Positions 54,661 through 63,993 are shown, numbered from the stretch's first letter. The stretch: DNA of 64,000 nucleotides from Paenibacillus sp. A3 (GCF_001399685.1 NZ_JTHN01000047.1:1-64000); one strand, 5' to 3'. Program-made: numbers and translations. Notes: a model not told the origin generated them from the sequence alone.

Positions 54661-55494
54661 CTAAATCTCTATAAAAGCTTTGCCTTGCGCTACGATTCCG
54701 ACCGAGCCTTCGATGGCCAGACTCGTCAATTCTTCTTGATCCCAATCGGCAGTCACGCGAATCGTGCCGCCGGGCTGCCTGATTTGCGCAGCAACGGCCC
54801 CTTTATTTTTCCAAGCCAGATAGGCTCCTAAAGAAGCTGTGCCCGAACCGCACCCCCTTTCCCATACCATGCTGTCCAGAGACGGGACATAAATGAGCGG
54901 TGCCATTTCATCCGGGCCGGACTTATACAATAAAATGCCGATCAAGCCGGACCCTAAAGTTACTCCAAGCAACTTGGCTAAAGCTTGCGCCGTTTTTCTC
55001 ACGGTTTGATGGAATTGCTCTACTTCGATGACGATATGAATATAATCGTGATATCTCACAATCACGATATCCAAATCGTGACCGTCATACGTTATGGTTG
55101 TCCGTTCTATCTTTTTCGGAAGAGGCATCGTCACTTGACAAACATATTCGTCTGCAGTTCTTCTCACTTGACACATGACGAAATGATCCGTTCCCGAAGC
55201 TTCTAATACGATGCTTGTCATATCATGAGGCTCAAGTCCTTCTTCGGCTGCAAGAAAAGCGGCCAGTGCCATGCAAGCATTCCCGCAAAATTCGCCTCCG
55301 GCCATTTGCAAATGAGCGGCAGCAGCATGTTTAACCGGTTGTTCAATAAACCCTACTTGTTCGGCATGCACGTTGTCGTAAGACATAAGCTTTGAAGCAA
55401 TGTGCTCATACTCTTCAACCGGATGATTCGTTTTAACAAGAACCGTCATATTTTGCGTAGGATTAAATTTTATAAACTCGATTTCTTGTCTCAT
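54661..55494 (-). CDS. cntK: DapF-like histidine racemase
   Basis: This protein is about 277 aa from ATG 55494 (a GTG one codon earlier is in frame). It has the DapF fold with two catalytic cysteines, GGEFCGNAC (about Cys70) and ERGCGSGTA (about Cys215). In cnt operons the protein racemises L-His to D-His for the metallophore. A true diaminopimelate epimerase is the alternative, but the neighbours decide. Its presence predicts a D-His product, as in staphylopine and bacillopaline, and unlike pseudopaline. Confidence 0.88.
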   Translation of the reverse strand: MRQEIEFIKFNPTQNMTVLVKTNHPVEEYEHIASKLMSYDNVHAEQVGFIEQPVKHAAAAHLQMAGGEFCGNACMALAAFLAAEEGLEPHDMTSIVLEASGTDHFVMCQVRRTADEYVCQVTMPLPKKIERTTITYDGHDLDIVIVRYHDYIHIVIEVEQFHQTVRKTAQALAKLLGVTLGSGLIGILLYKSGPDEMAPLIYVPSLDSMVWERGCGSGTASLGAYLAWKNKGAVAAQIRQPGGTIRVTADWDQEELTSLAIEGSVGIVAQGKAFIEI

Positions 55495-55553
55495 CACAAC
55501 TACCCTCTGGCTATAATTTTGATGTAGCGCTTCCTTTGCTTCGTCGGTTTAAT

Positions 55554-55568
55554 TAGTAAAAATTACGA
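55554..55568. promoter_or_regulatory. Zur-like operator of the cnt operon
   Basis: TAGTAAAAATTACGA matches 12 of the 14 fixed positions of the Bacillus-type Zur consensus TCGTAATNATTACGA. It lies just downstream of the cnt -10, about +11 to +25, where bound Zur would block transcription when zinc is plentiful. Confidence 0.55.
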
Positions 55569-55585
55569 TTATTAATTTAAGGAAG

Positions 55586-55614
55586 ATTATACCTATAATG
55601 TAGGACAGCGTCAA
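55586..55614 (-). promoter_or_regulatory. SigA promoter of the cnt operon
   Basis: On the minus strand TTGACG (55609-55614) and TATAAT (55586-55591) are 17 bases apart. Start near 55579, 85 bases before cntK. Confidence 0.7.
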
Positions 55615-55673
55615 TACTCATTCTGCTTTTTTGTATCACTTGCGAGTCGTTGCCTATGCCGGGGCACATAGCA

Positions 55674-55701
55674 AAGCGCATGCCGGCATCGGCATGCGCT
55701 T
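55674..55701. terminator. perfect 12-bp hairpin
   Basis: AAGCGCATGCCG pairs exactly with CGGCATGCGCTT around a 4-base loop. It lies between the cnt promoter and the transposase relic. It may be a terminator of the transposase gene, protecting cnt from read-through, or an insertion-sequence end structure. Confidence 0.5.
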
Positions 55702-55711
55702 CTGAAAAGCT

Positions 55712-56938
55712 TTTTTATTGTTCTTTAAACGACTTGGGGGCGTTCTCCTGCCGGCGCTCGAATTCCATCACCAAGTAGCGGCTGAATACAACCGTTGTAT
55801 GGCTGATGAGCATGTCGAAGGAACGGCCTTGAAACTCGGTGCCGAGCTTAAGATAACTTTTGTGAATTTGAAAAATGTCTCAATACTCCACCTCATGCCG
55901 TAAATCCGAACAATTTCCTCCGCATCGATTATTAGGTCGGTGCTGAGGATCGCCAAACCATTCCCGTCTCTTGTTGCGGTTTTGAACAAACACTAGCTTG
56001 ATCGCCAAGCCACAGGCTGTTTCGACGATCACCGAGCCAAGTACGTCTGAAGCTTTGTTCTTCTGTACCGTGCTATACAGTTCTTTTAAATTCGGCAGCT
56101 TGCCATTCAACCGGTAACGTTGTTTCATGTCTTTGATCATGCCGATGACCTGAAGTCCTTTGGCGGTTAACGTTCGGAGCAGCGGCGCTTGGGTGAACCA
56201 ACTGTCCATCAGCACATAGTCGGCGGCAAAGCCGACAAACAGTGCTCGTTCGACCCATGTCGGCGACAGCATCTGGTTTACGGGAAAAAGCTTCTATCCG
56301 GCGTTTATAGCCCTGACTACGCTTGGACAAATGCTCGTTCATCTCGCAGATGCGGTTCACAAGCTTAGCGGAAGAAAGCATGACAAAGTCGATCGGCGCA
56401 AAGCTGAAACCGTCCGACCAGCCAAGAGTCAGCATATTGAAGCCCTTGGTAAAGCGGCCGGTTGTATGATCGAACACGCGGGCTAAGAGCTCGGCTTTCT
56501 TGCTGCGGTTACGGCTTAAGACGGAATCGTCGACGATGAAGACACGCGTGCGCGAAGACGAAATGAGCGACTCGAAGTGCAAAACGATTTTCAAAGCAAA
56601 GCTGTGAAGAAACTTCCGCCAGTTAAAAGAAGCCTGATTGAGAAAACGGTAGACAACATCTTTGCGGGGTAGCGACTTTCCACGATCGCTTTCCAAAAGA
56701 CGAAACCAGTTCCGGCCCTCGAAGACGAGTGAAAACAGAATTTGAAACACGGCCAAGCTGGAATAACCGAATGATTTGGAAATACCAGCCTTACGTAGCA
56801 AATGGCCGATTTGCAGGGTGGAAAACACGGCTGAAAAGCGACTTTTCGCCTGTTCAGACAAGGAGTTATGGTGTACCATAGGAGTTACGCACCTTTCTTT
56901 GTTTGCATGGTTGCTGGACACTTTCATGATACCAAACA
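55712..56938 (-). pseudogene. broken IS4-type transposase
   Basis: Pieces in successive frames make one DDE transposase of about 400 residues. The N-terminus is intact to about 56280 (FIVDDSVLSRNRSKKAE; catalytic VDDS). A central piece at 55880-56272 contains ADYVLMDSWFT. The C-terminus has RWSIETFFKF with the catalytic Glu, and ends with YLVMEFERRQENAPKS before the stop at 55712. At least three frameshifts (near 56275, 55960 and 55830) separate them. Terminal repeats were not found. The element is inactive. Confidence 0.75.
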
Positions 56939-57013
56939 AGAAGGGTGTTTTTCTGGCAAGAGCGGACTTTTTATGTCATCGAACCCTGCAGTACAAAGTG
57001 ATTGTGCCGATTT

Positions 57014-57314
57014 TCAAGCTGCGAAAGTTGAGTAATTAAGACTGCTGAGATTTTCATTTGTTATAAACTTAGATTGATATACATCCAAATCATTGCTTAC
57101 GAATAGGGTACCACTAATTCTTTTCATGATAGGGCTGGATCCATCATCCAAAAGTAGCATTTCACCATCAACATCTCGTAAGAACCTTCCAATAACCTCA
57201 AGAAATTTTAACCAACCTAAATCAAAATTCCTTGAAATCATCTGGAAGTTCAGATATGTCTTTCAGAATGTTTTTCCACTTGACTGTAGGCATAGTATTC
57301 TTTTTTCTCTTCAT
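57014..57314 (-). pseudogene. small immunity-like gene with one frameshift
   Basis: ATG 57314 (AAAGAGG upstream) reads MKRKKNTMPTVKWKN to a stop near 57222 caused by an extra T in a T-run (GAATTTTGATTT). Restoring the frame gives about 100 residues ending at 57014. The protein resembles small immunity proteins of polymorphic toxin loci by size and location only. Confidence 0.45.
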
Positions 57315-57368
57315 TACATTAAACCTCTTTAAGCCTTACCTTCATTTATCTTGTCCTCCTGGGTATAC

Positions 57369-57506
57369 AAAAAAGGCCAATTCCTCATTATTCGAGTTGG
57401 AATTAGCCATTAAAAGTATCAAGCGTTTTGTCAAGTTTTTTAGTGTTTGATTTGTAGCTTGTATTCTACTATCTTGTTATTGAAGTTGGAAATTGGTTTA
57501 CACAAA
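57369..57506. repeat. immunity-gene 3' repeat, copy A
   Basis: About 138 bp containing a minus-strand terminator (GGCTAATTCC pairing with GGAATTGGCC, then T6) and the shared block CAAGTTTTTTAGTGTTTG. It begins 39 bp after the stop of the gene at 57545. It is homologous to copies B (60151) and C (63259), each behind a different immunity gene. Confidence 0.6.
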
Positions 57507-57544
57507 ATTTTTGACACACACTCTTATGACCACCCCACTAATTT

Positions 57545-58060
57545 TTAAAATAAGCCCTTTATTTCTGGAGACTCTAAAATTTCTTTTAATCTCAAAAAAT
57601 TCAACTCCGATAAATATGCAGTAAATAACTTCGATTCAATCTTTATTTTACTATCTTTTAAAACATAGAGCGTTTGCGTTCTACTACTTATGGATTCAGT
57701 TGGTGTTAGTAGAATAATTTTTTCTAAGCTAGTAACAGGAAAACTCATTTCAATAAAATCCTCAAAATTAAGAACTTCTATTGCTTTTTCATCCAACCTC
57801 CCCCTCACAACAATATTTCCACTTCTATGTAGAAATGGCTCAAACTTAGACTTGAGGGCTAAATCTTGAACAATATCAGCTAATATTTTGCCTATTTCAT
57901 GTTTATCATCAATTGACTTAATACAATCAATGTGTAATATAGAACTGTTCCACTTTGATAAGTTATGCCATTGTGAAAGTTTCGGAAAATAGAATCTTGG
58001 TTCTTGACTGTCTATCATATTACCACAAATTTTACAAATAGCTATTTCACTCTTCATCAT
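57545..58060 (-). CDS. hypothetical protein with zinc-like CxxC, immunity candidate
   Basis: This is a 171-aa protein from ATG 58060 (AGGAGG 6 bases upstream). The N-terminus has CKICGNMID, with a later LHIDC, which looks like a zinc site. The rest has no recognised domain. It lies directly behind a decayed toxin-like region and before a conserved 3' repeat, the layout of an immunity gene. It is AT-rich like its neighbours. Confidence 0.65.
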   Translation of the reverse strand: MMKSEIAICKICGNMIDSQEPRFYFPKLSQWHNLSKWNSSILHIDCIKSIDDKHEIGKILADIVQDLALKSKFEPFLHRSGNIVVRGRLDEKAIEVLNFEDFIEMSFPVTSLEKIILLTPTESISSRTQTLYVLKDSKIKIESKLFTAYLSELNFLRLKEILESPEIKGLF

Positions 58061-58081
58061 CAATTTCCTCCTGGTGACCAA

Positions 58082-58720
58082 TTCGATAAATCCTCGTAAG
58101 GTTTTTCTTCACCAGATATAGCACTTTTAATTACTGATTGTTCCTGTTGGAATGCCCTAAGTACTGCTCTATCATTCGAGCTTGGTATTACACTGTACGG
58201 ATGAGAATGTCCAGACAGTTTCCAACCATTACCAACTTACTTTATGGGTATCATTATTTGGGTTGGATCACCTTGTATTAATACTCCATTCCCATTAGGT
58301 CCTCTAACCAATGCTCGGTACCTCGCCCTTCGGCGAAGCTCCGCCTTTGCCCTTTTCCTTAATCTTGCTAAGTCCTTGCGATAGCCAAGACGCTCCAAGC
58401 ATGAAGCTGCCTCCTAGGACAGCTCCAAACGCCCGTCATGGGGATAACCGCTTCTCCACCTATCCCCGCGGCTGGACCAATATGGCTCCGCATATCGCAC
58501 CGATCACGGCTCCTTATGCGGCGCTTTTTAAATAGTCGTGCGCACTGCTCATCTTCGTTTGCAATATCGGATGAGGCAGTCGCGACACCCCCTCCAATCG
58601 CTCCAAGGGCTACCCCTATCGCTGCTGCTCCAATAACCGCACCGGCGCTAAATCTTTACTATCTGGAATATCGGCTTTTGCTATACCTTGACCATACATA
58701 TTGACTTCCCCCGTATATAA
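58082..58720 (-). pseudogene. decayed polymorphic toxin C-terminal region
   Basis: Minus-strand pieces in several frames resemble the end of a large secreted toxin. There is a glycine/alanine-rich stretch near 58650-58550 and a more conserved end (GPNGNGVLIQGDPTQ, then SGHSHPYS and a segment ending near 58082). Stops and frameshifts break it. It lacks an N-terminus. The gene at 57545 would be its immunity partner. Family not identified. Confidence 0.45.
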
Positions 58721-58721
58721 T

Positions 58722-59696
58722 TTATCGAAATAATACTCCATGTTTGTTCGGGATATATTCTGGGTAATTTTTACGATAAAAATTATCTATCTGGAGCAAC
58801 AAAGGGTCCCATTCAGGGTATGGTTCAGGGTCTCCAAACACCATCTTCGCTTCTGGGGTATTCATCAATAGATCTTCAAATTGTTTCGGGACATACAAAT
58901 CCATTTGTTTCCTCACATAAAGCAAGAACAAAATTTCAAAAGGATAGAATCCATATCTGAAGTCACCAAATTCACCTAGTTGTCCTATTTCTGAGGCTAA
59001 TTGTGAATGATACAACGCCATTTTCCCAACCAAATTTTCGATTTCTTCCGAACTAGGTGTTGACCATCTTTCCAACACTTCACTATAAACATCTAGATCT
59101 TCAGGTATTAAACCGCATTGTAGCCCAGCATTCTTAAATTTTTCTTTCACATTTAGATGTACTTTTTCTTTAGTTCCCATAATTGTATTATTTCTATATT
59201 GCAAGTATAGCTCTAGTAAAAACCAAGTATGTCTGTTCTCATCATTTGCTTCCAATAAATTACTGCCAAAATGTTCAACAATAAAATCGAATAATATATT
59301 TTCTTCTTTCTCCCATCCAAACATCGTGAAATGAACTAAGGCTACTATAACTCCCCTAAAAGAGTACTCTATTATCATCTGAGGATACCGGATTTTATAA
59401 AGATCTTGTCCCATACACTGATAAAATACTACCTTTTGCATGTTTTTTAATCCTTCTGCTTTATATCCGCCGCTAATCAATACATCATTTTTCCATTGGG
59501 ACAAGTAATACGAAAAAATTTTGTTGAGATTTACCAACAAAATATGATCCTTCTCTATTGCATTCGATTCAACTATACTTTCAATTTTACTTTTGCTAAT
59601 ATCATATTTTTCCTTAATGTCATTAAAATTGATCCCATCAACAAAATTTTTTCTGTATCTTTTATAAGCCATGTCTAATTTTTTGGGGTTTAACAT
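58722..59696 (-). CDS. hypothetical helical protein, PoNi/DUF1911-like immunity candidate
   Basis: This 324-aa protein is mainly helical. It has aromatic-rich helices (KIFSYYLSQWKN, GVIVALVHFTMFGW) and a C-terminal GFYPFEILFLLYVRK-like segment followed by DLYV. This pattern recalls immunity proteins of PoNe nucleases (PoNi, DUF1910/1911), a by-eye match of modest strength. It lies just downstream of a decayed PD-(D/E)xK-like toxin end at 59714-60110. The intact frame suggests it has been retained. Confidence 0.65.
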   Translation of the reverse strand: MLNPKKLDMAYKRYRKNFVDGINFNDIKEKYDISKSKIESIVESNAIEKDHILLVNLNKIFSYYLSQWKNDVLISGGYKAEGLKNMQKVVFYQCMGQDLYKIRYPQMIIEYSFRGVIVALVHFTMFGWEKEENILFDFIVEHFGSNLLEANDENRHTWFLLELYLQYRNNTIMGTKEKVHLNVKEKFKNAGLQCGLIPEDLDVYSEVLERWSTPSSEEIENLVGKMALYHSQLASEIGQLGEFGDFRYGFYPFEILFLLYVRKQMDLYVPKQFEDLLMNTPEAKMVFGDPEPYPEWDPLLLQIDNFYRKNYPEYIPNKHGVLFR

Positions 59697-59713
59697 TTAT
59701 ACTCTCCTTAAAG

Positions 59714-60110
59714 TTTAATCTATTTCTTTATTCCAGTCTTTTATCTTTAATTCATCTACTCCGAATCCAGTTTTGGGTATTTTTATATCTGTTTTAACCC
59801 TAATAAAATCAAATTTAAGTCCGGGGCTTTCTTCCATCAAATTTTCTAGCTTCTCCTTAAAATCAGCATACTAGAATCATCACTATTAAGCATTTGTTGG
59901 AAATACTCCTTGCCATCTAATTGAAACTGCCCGAATCTGATACTTTAAATTCGATCATTGTTAATTTTGGTGGAGGACCTTTTGATAAAAATGTCGCGTC
60001 TATACCGTTCCTAACGATTTGGAAGTACTCAAGGTACAGACGACTTATTGGCAAATCCCCCGGCTTAAACGCTGCTACGTTTATCTACCCAATCCACCAA
60101 AGTGTCGAAT
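59714..60110 (-). pseudogene. frameshifted nuclease-like toxin C-terminus
   Basis: Three minus-strand pieces join into one domain: LPISRLYLEYFQIVRNGIDA, PKLTMIEFKVSDSG, then QFQLDGKEYFQQMLNS and a final FKEKLENLMEES segment ending near 59714. IEFKV with an upstream acidic residue fits a PD-(D/E)xK nuclease core. Two frameshifts and no N-terminus make it inactive. It pairs with the gene at 58722. Confidence 0.5.
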
Positions 60111-60150
60111 AGAACTGTTTATCTTTTGTGAAAGGTCAAAATTGACATGA

Positions 60151-60258
60151 ACAAAAAAAGCTTAATCCCCCTGGTATGGCAAGTTGGAACAAGCCTTTGA
60201 AAGTTTATAAACGTGGTTTTCATGTTTTTTAGTGTTTCAGGATTGTAAACCATTTATA
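60151..60258. repeat. immunity-gene 3' repeat, copy B
   Basis: A diverged copy of the 57369 element, with CAAGTTGGAA, AGCCTTTGAAAGT and GTTTTTTAGTGTTT in the same order. It lies behind the gene at 60309. Confidence 0.5.
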
Positions 60259-60308
60259 CTCAAGATTTTTGATAGACTGGGATACCCAAGTCTTCTTAAA
60301 TTGAGCCA

Positions 60309-60764
60309 TTAAAGAGATTTACTTTTTATCTCCTCAAACCATTCATCAGCAAAGTCATCAGCCGTTTTTAGATCATCATTTGTGTGCACTAAATCATACT
60401 TGTATTCAGCTTGAAACTTGCCACTCGTAGCATCATATATTAATTTCATCTCAGTTGGCATGTCTTTTTCAAATTCTTTGCACAATTCTTCAATTTTTTC
60501 GATATTATCATTGATAATATTTAATACCATAAACTGTCTTTCTGTAGAAACATCATAACTTTTGTCCCCATCCTCCAATACATCATTCAATTTATGACAC
60601 TCTACATATTTATGATTAATTAAATAAAAGAAACTGCTCGATAGCATATCTTCTTCACATGAAGCATAAACATACACTTTATTGGCTCTATCTCCTACAT
60701 ATTCCATACATATGGATATCATACCTGCTTGCAATTCACTAAACCTTTCTTCAAATTCTTTCAT
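60309..60764 (-). CDS. YezG/DUF600-like immunity protein
   Basis: This 151-aa acidic protein starts MKEFEERFSELQ. It resembles the YezG (DUF600) immunity family: a KVYVYASCEED strand near residue 30 and an acidic C-terminus (DDFADEWFEEI). In Bacillus, YezG neutralises the nuclease YeeF; here the gene lies 2 bp behind a nuclease end of that type, a strong contextual match. Confidence 0.65.
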   Translation of the reverse strand: MKEFEERFSELQAGMISICMEYVGDRANKVYVYASCEEDMLSSSFFYLINHKYVECHKLNDVLEDGDKSYDVSTERQFMVLNIINDNIEKIEELCKEFEKDMPTEMKLIYDATSGKFQAEYKYDLVHTNDDLKTADDFADEWFEEIKSKSL

Positions 60765-60766
60765 AA

Positions 60767-61135
60767 TTACATTCCACTCCCTTTGATTTCCATTTTTCTT
60801 ATATTTCTTCTGATTACCTCTGATAATTGTGAAACCAAATTGTCAATTTTAGGTGAGCCTCCAAATTTATCACCTGCCAAATGTCCTGCATCGTCTTTAC
60901 CTTTTATTCTACCCGGTGTATTTTTGCTGTGTGACAATCTTTCTGTTCTCTTTGTTAATTGTAAATTATCCGTTTCAAACTTACCAATCCTACCTAGGCT
61001 ATCTGTTTCATAAAAATAATCATATTCTCCAGTTATAAACCTAATATTAGGCTTCAATTTATTTTTTCTTCCATTTGTAAACTTGTGCCACCCCCTCCCG
61101 AATTTTTCATGAATTTCGGACTTAATTAGAGGGCA
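60767..61135 (-). pseudogene. YeeF-like DNA/RNA endonuclease toxin C-terminus, truncated
   Basis: The frame reads EKFGRGWHKFTNGRKNK, then TGEYDYFYETDSLGRIGKFE and HLAGDKFGGSPKIDNLVSQ, the signature of the non-specific endonuclease domain found at the C-terminus of LXG-type toxins. The sequence after LVSQ departs from the family and stops, suggesting a frameshift. An in-frame stop at about 61135 removes everything upstream, including the secretion domain. Best read as an orphan toxin tip. Confidence 0.6.
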
Positions 61136-61179
61136 GGTGGCTAGCCTTTAACATATGACCTTCCCGTTATGAAATGTTC

Positions 61180-61424
61180 AGTTATGTCCTGACAGTGTAG
61201 TGGTCGGAATATCCCGCATTTTAGTTGCGATGACCTCGACAGTATATCCATCGGGGTATCTATTCGGAAAGTTGCGATTGATTTCAAAAAACTGCGAGAA
61301 AACGAAGATAATAAAAACAGGTCAATCATGGTGGTATCTGACCATAATCGACCTACTCAATGTAACGCTATAGCGTTATTTAAGGATAAGATTCAAGCAT
61401 TGATGTGCGTACAACCAAAATGAT
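61180..61424 (+). pseudogene. open plus-strand fragment
   Basis: A plus-strand frame stays open and ends at the stop 61422-61424. It reads FKKLRENEDNKNRSIMVVSD and HNRPTQCNAIALFK, which looks like real protein, but has no start or recognised family. It may be part of a lost mobile element. Confidence 0.25.
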
Positions 61425-61473
61425 TTTTGACAGACTCTTCTGAATAGTTTCCGTGGGGTCTATTTATATGGTT

Positions 61474-61995
61474 TTATAATCCAGTTTCATAGTCTTCTAT
61501 CAAATGTGACCAATATCCTTCAACATCCTTCAATGCAGCCGGGTCAATCTGTTCATAAAGCTTGCGTAGTTCAATTGCATACTTGTATGAAGTATATATA
61601 TCTCGTTGTCTCATTTCCGATGACACTTCCCACCTGATTAATTGAAACAAAAAAAATGTTCTTAAGTTCTTATTAAGCATGTAAACCAATGGATGATGAA
61701 AAGAAGAACTAGTAAAAAGCCCATCCTCACCTTCTTTTAAGTAAAGTCCATATCCGTATGAAGCATATTGACTGATTTTGTGACCGATTTTGATAAATTG
61801 TACCTCACCAATTAACAACTTTTTAAAATCATTCAGTTCATAAAATACAAAATCATCAAATTCTTCTGGTACTCCAATGTCAATCATAAAATCAGCATTT
61901 TCACGACTGACTCCAAGACCTACCAATTCATTAAAATCATAGTCTCTTATTTCCGAGTCATAATATTCGCGTATTTCTCGAATATCATAATCCAT
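61474..61995 (-). CDS. SUKH-like immunity protein candidate
   Basis: This is a 173-aa protein from ATG 61995 (GGGAGTGA upstream). LGVSRENADFMIDIGVPEEF near residue 30 recalls the SUKH-4 group of immunity proteins. It has no toxin partner beside it, being flanked by the plus-strand fragment and the IS110 relic. It is AT-rich. Confidence 0.6.
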   Translation of the reverse strand: MDYDIREIREYYDSEIRDYDFNELVGLGVSRENADFMIDIGVPEEFDDFVFYELNDFKKLLIGEVQFIKIGHKISQYASYGYGLYLKEGEDGLFTSSSFHHPLVYMLNKNLRTFFLFQLIRWEVSSEMRQRDIYTSYKYAIELRKLYEQIDPAALKDVEGYWSHLIEDYETGL

Positions 61996-62039
61996 AATAT
62001 CACTCCCACTAAAAAGTAATGTTATCTCCCGTTTTCTCA

Positions 62040-62267
62040 CGTGATCTCAATATTTCGACTTTGACAGCCTGAGCGGTAGTAGTGGAGAATGTAGCCCATG
62101 CAACTGAATGGAATCAGAGCGTAGGCGGGAACAGAGCTTAGGATGTCAAACTCCAAAACTGTGGATAATTTGGTATAATCGCACAGTTGGATATCCACAT
62201 TCACCCTCGGGGTTTGCCCTCCCATGTCACGCTGGGTCTATGCCCTCACATTCCTTCGTTCTACCTC
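62040..62267. other. non-coding 3' side of the IS110 relic
   Basis: No credible gene was seen. It may contain the outer end of the IS110 element. Confidence 0.3.
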
Positions 62268-63162
62268 TCAAGGGGTGGATGCCAATTCTTGCTCCTTTAC
62301 GGGGACCACTCCGACGCCTGGCACCGACAACATCTGTGCACTACCAGGAATGTTTTCTAGGATCTCTAGCACCTTTGCCATGGTCGTTTCGAGCTGTTGG
62401 TGAAACAGGTCGTACTGCTGCAACAAGGTGGTCAATTCTATTCGTGCTGCTTCTACACCTTCCGTTAGACCAATCGAGGTAGAGGCTGTCGCGACGAGCT
62501 TCTCTGCTCGTCGTATGCCTACTCCACGTTCCACTTCCGTCTTCCAACGCTCTAGACGCCTCTGGCACCCTTAGACACAAGCCTTCCCAGACTTTGAAGA
62601 CGCTTGTGTACTCCGGAAAGAAGCGGTCAAACCAATTGACGATGCGGCCCTTCACTTGCGTCAAGCTTACGGAAATCTTCTCGCGGAGATTCATCAGGAT
62701 CCGGAGATCTGCGTACTCTTTTGTCGGCAGACTCGGTTCCGAGTACTTTCCGTTGCGAATGAGATCGGCGATGACCTTCGCATCCTTGTAGTCACTCTTC
62801 GTCTGCGAGTTGTCTTCTAGTTCTTTGCTTTTGTTGACGTGGTGCGGGTTCACAACGACAATCTTGATGCCTTGCTCCTTCAGGTACGCTGCTAACGGGA
62901 ACCAGTAGTGACCGGTGGGCTCGATACCAAAAACGATTTCCGTCTTGGCATGCGCTTGTTTAAGATCTTTCATCCAAGTCGCAAGCTTCGTCAGCCCATT
63001 CGCATCGTTATGGAAGGTACAGTCTTTTCCAAGTTCAATACCGCGAAAATCTACTGCTCGAGCCACATGGATCTTCTTCGCAATGTCTGCACCTACAACC
63101 AGCGTTGAATCGGTAATTTGTGTAATGCGTTGATTCTGTTTCTGCTTCAGTTTATACTTCAT
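62268..63162 (-). pseudogene. truncated IS110-family transposase
   Basis: ATG 63162 (AAAGAGG upstream) begins an IS110 transposase: DEDD motifs VVGADIAKKIH near residue 20 and VFGIEPTGHYW, with KSDYKDAKVIADLIR. The frame shifts near 62580. The C-terminal Tnp_20 part survives only to SVPGVGVV near 62290, so about 100 residues are missing. The element cannot move itself. Confidence 0.75.
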
Positions 63163-63258
63163 GTTGAGTACCTCTTTCGTATGTGGGTTTTGTTCTTGCC
63201 GGAACGTTCCCAGTATACAAGAGGTGCTTTTTTCTTTCAAAGCTCAAATTACTTCATT

Positions 63259-63395
63259 ACAAAAAAGCTCATTCCTCCTCATCGTTCAAGTTGGAATAAG
63301 CCTTTGAAAGTTGGACTAAGCGTGTTTGTCAAGTTTTTTAGTGTTTGGTTTATTGGTTGTATTGTAAGATCTTGCTGTAGAACTGTAAACCACTT
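63259..63395. repeat. immunity-gene 3' repeat, copy C
   Basis: This copy is close to copy A: a minus-strand terminator (GCTTATTCC pairing with GGAATGAGC, then T6), AGCCTTTGAAAGT and the block CAAGTTTTTTAGTGTTTG. It lies 21 bp behind the gene at 63417. Confidence 0.6.
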
Positions 63396-63416
63396 ATTTT
63401 ATTCATGTTCTACCAA

Positions 63417-63741
63417 TTAAACAGCTTTGAGTTCTATTTTTTCAATTAGTCCCCAATCTACGCCTTCTTCAAGTTGATTGTCAATCTCCTCTAACAGTTT
63501 AAATCCTTCTTGCTCAATCCCCTCATCATGCCCATATACTTTTAAACTGCACAAACCAAAAATACATGCTGTAATATATGCTTTGCTTATCAAGTGCGCT
63601 TGACCCAGCACTACTTTTAAAAAACGAATAATACGCTAACAACTCATTTAATCGAGGATCATCAATATTCACATTGTAGAAGCTGCGTAGTTGTTCATCA
63701 GAAATAAAATTCTTCAACTCGCCTTCTTTTATAATCTTCAT
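63417..63741 (-). pseudogene. immunity-like gene with one frameshift
   Basis: ATG 63741 reads MKIIKEGELKNF to about 63612. One extra A in an A-run (TTTTTTAAAAGT) then shifts the frame. Correcting it joins HLISKAYITACIFGLCSLK and an acidic C-terminus ending at 63417, about 108 residues. It lies 16 bp behind a toxin-like tip at 63758, so it is probably its former immunity gene. Confidence 0.5.
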
Positions 63742-63757
63742 TTACAACACCTATCCT

Positions 63758-63993
63758 TTACTCGGGAAAGTATTTAACATCAATATCAATATTTTTAGAT
63801 TTGAACAAATTTGTCAATTGCTCTACAGCCTTCTTATCAGAAACTAGCCATTCCACCTTATCCCCAGCAGCAATAGCTGATTCTTGTTGCCTTAATGCCT
63901 CTTGAACAACTTTGTTCTTAGCAAATTCCGGGAGTTCATCCACATGGTAAAATGATTTGGCTTTATTATCAACTTGCCATCTTGCAAAACGTC
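63758..63993 (-). pseudogene. REase-fold toxin C-terminus fragment
   Basis: The frame reads RFARWQVDNKAKSFYHV and then EALRQQESAIAAGDKVEWLV to VKYFPE at the stop 63758. The QQ-x-A-x-x-G-x-x-V-x-W pattern with a C-terminal beta strand fits restriction-endonuclease-fold toxins such as Tox-REase-5. An in-frame stop lies at about 63993, so only the last 78 residues are seen; the toxin body may have been in the sequence beyond the window. Confidence 0.45.

Noticed and set aside
60767-61135. Intact LXG toxin gene
   Set aside because: An in-frame stop removes the N-terminus and the C-terminal end diverges after LVSQ; only the nuclease tip remains.
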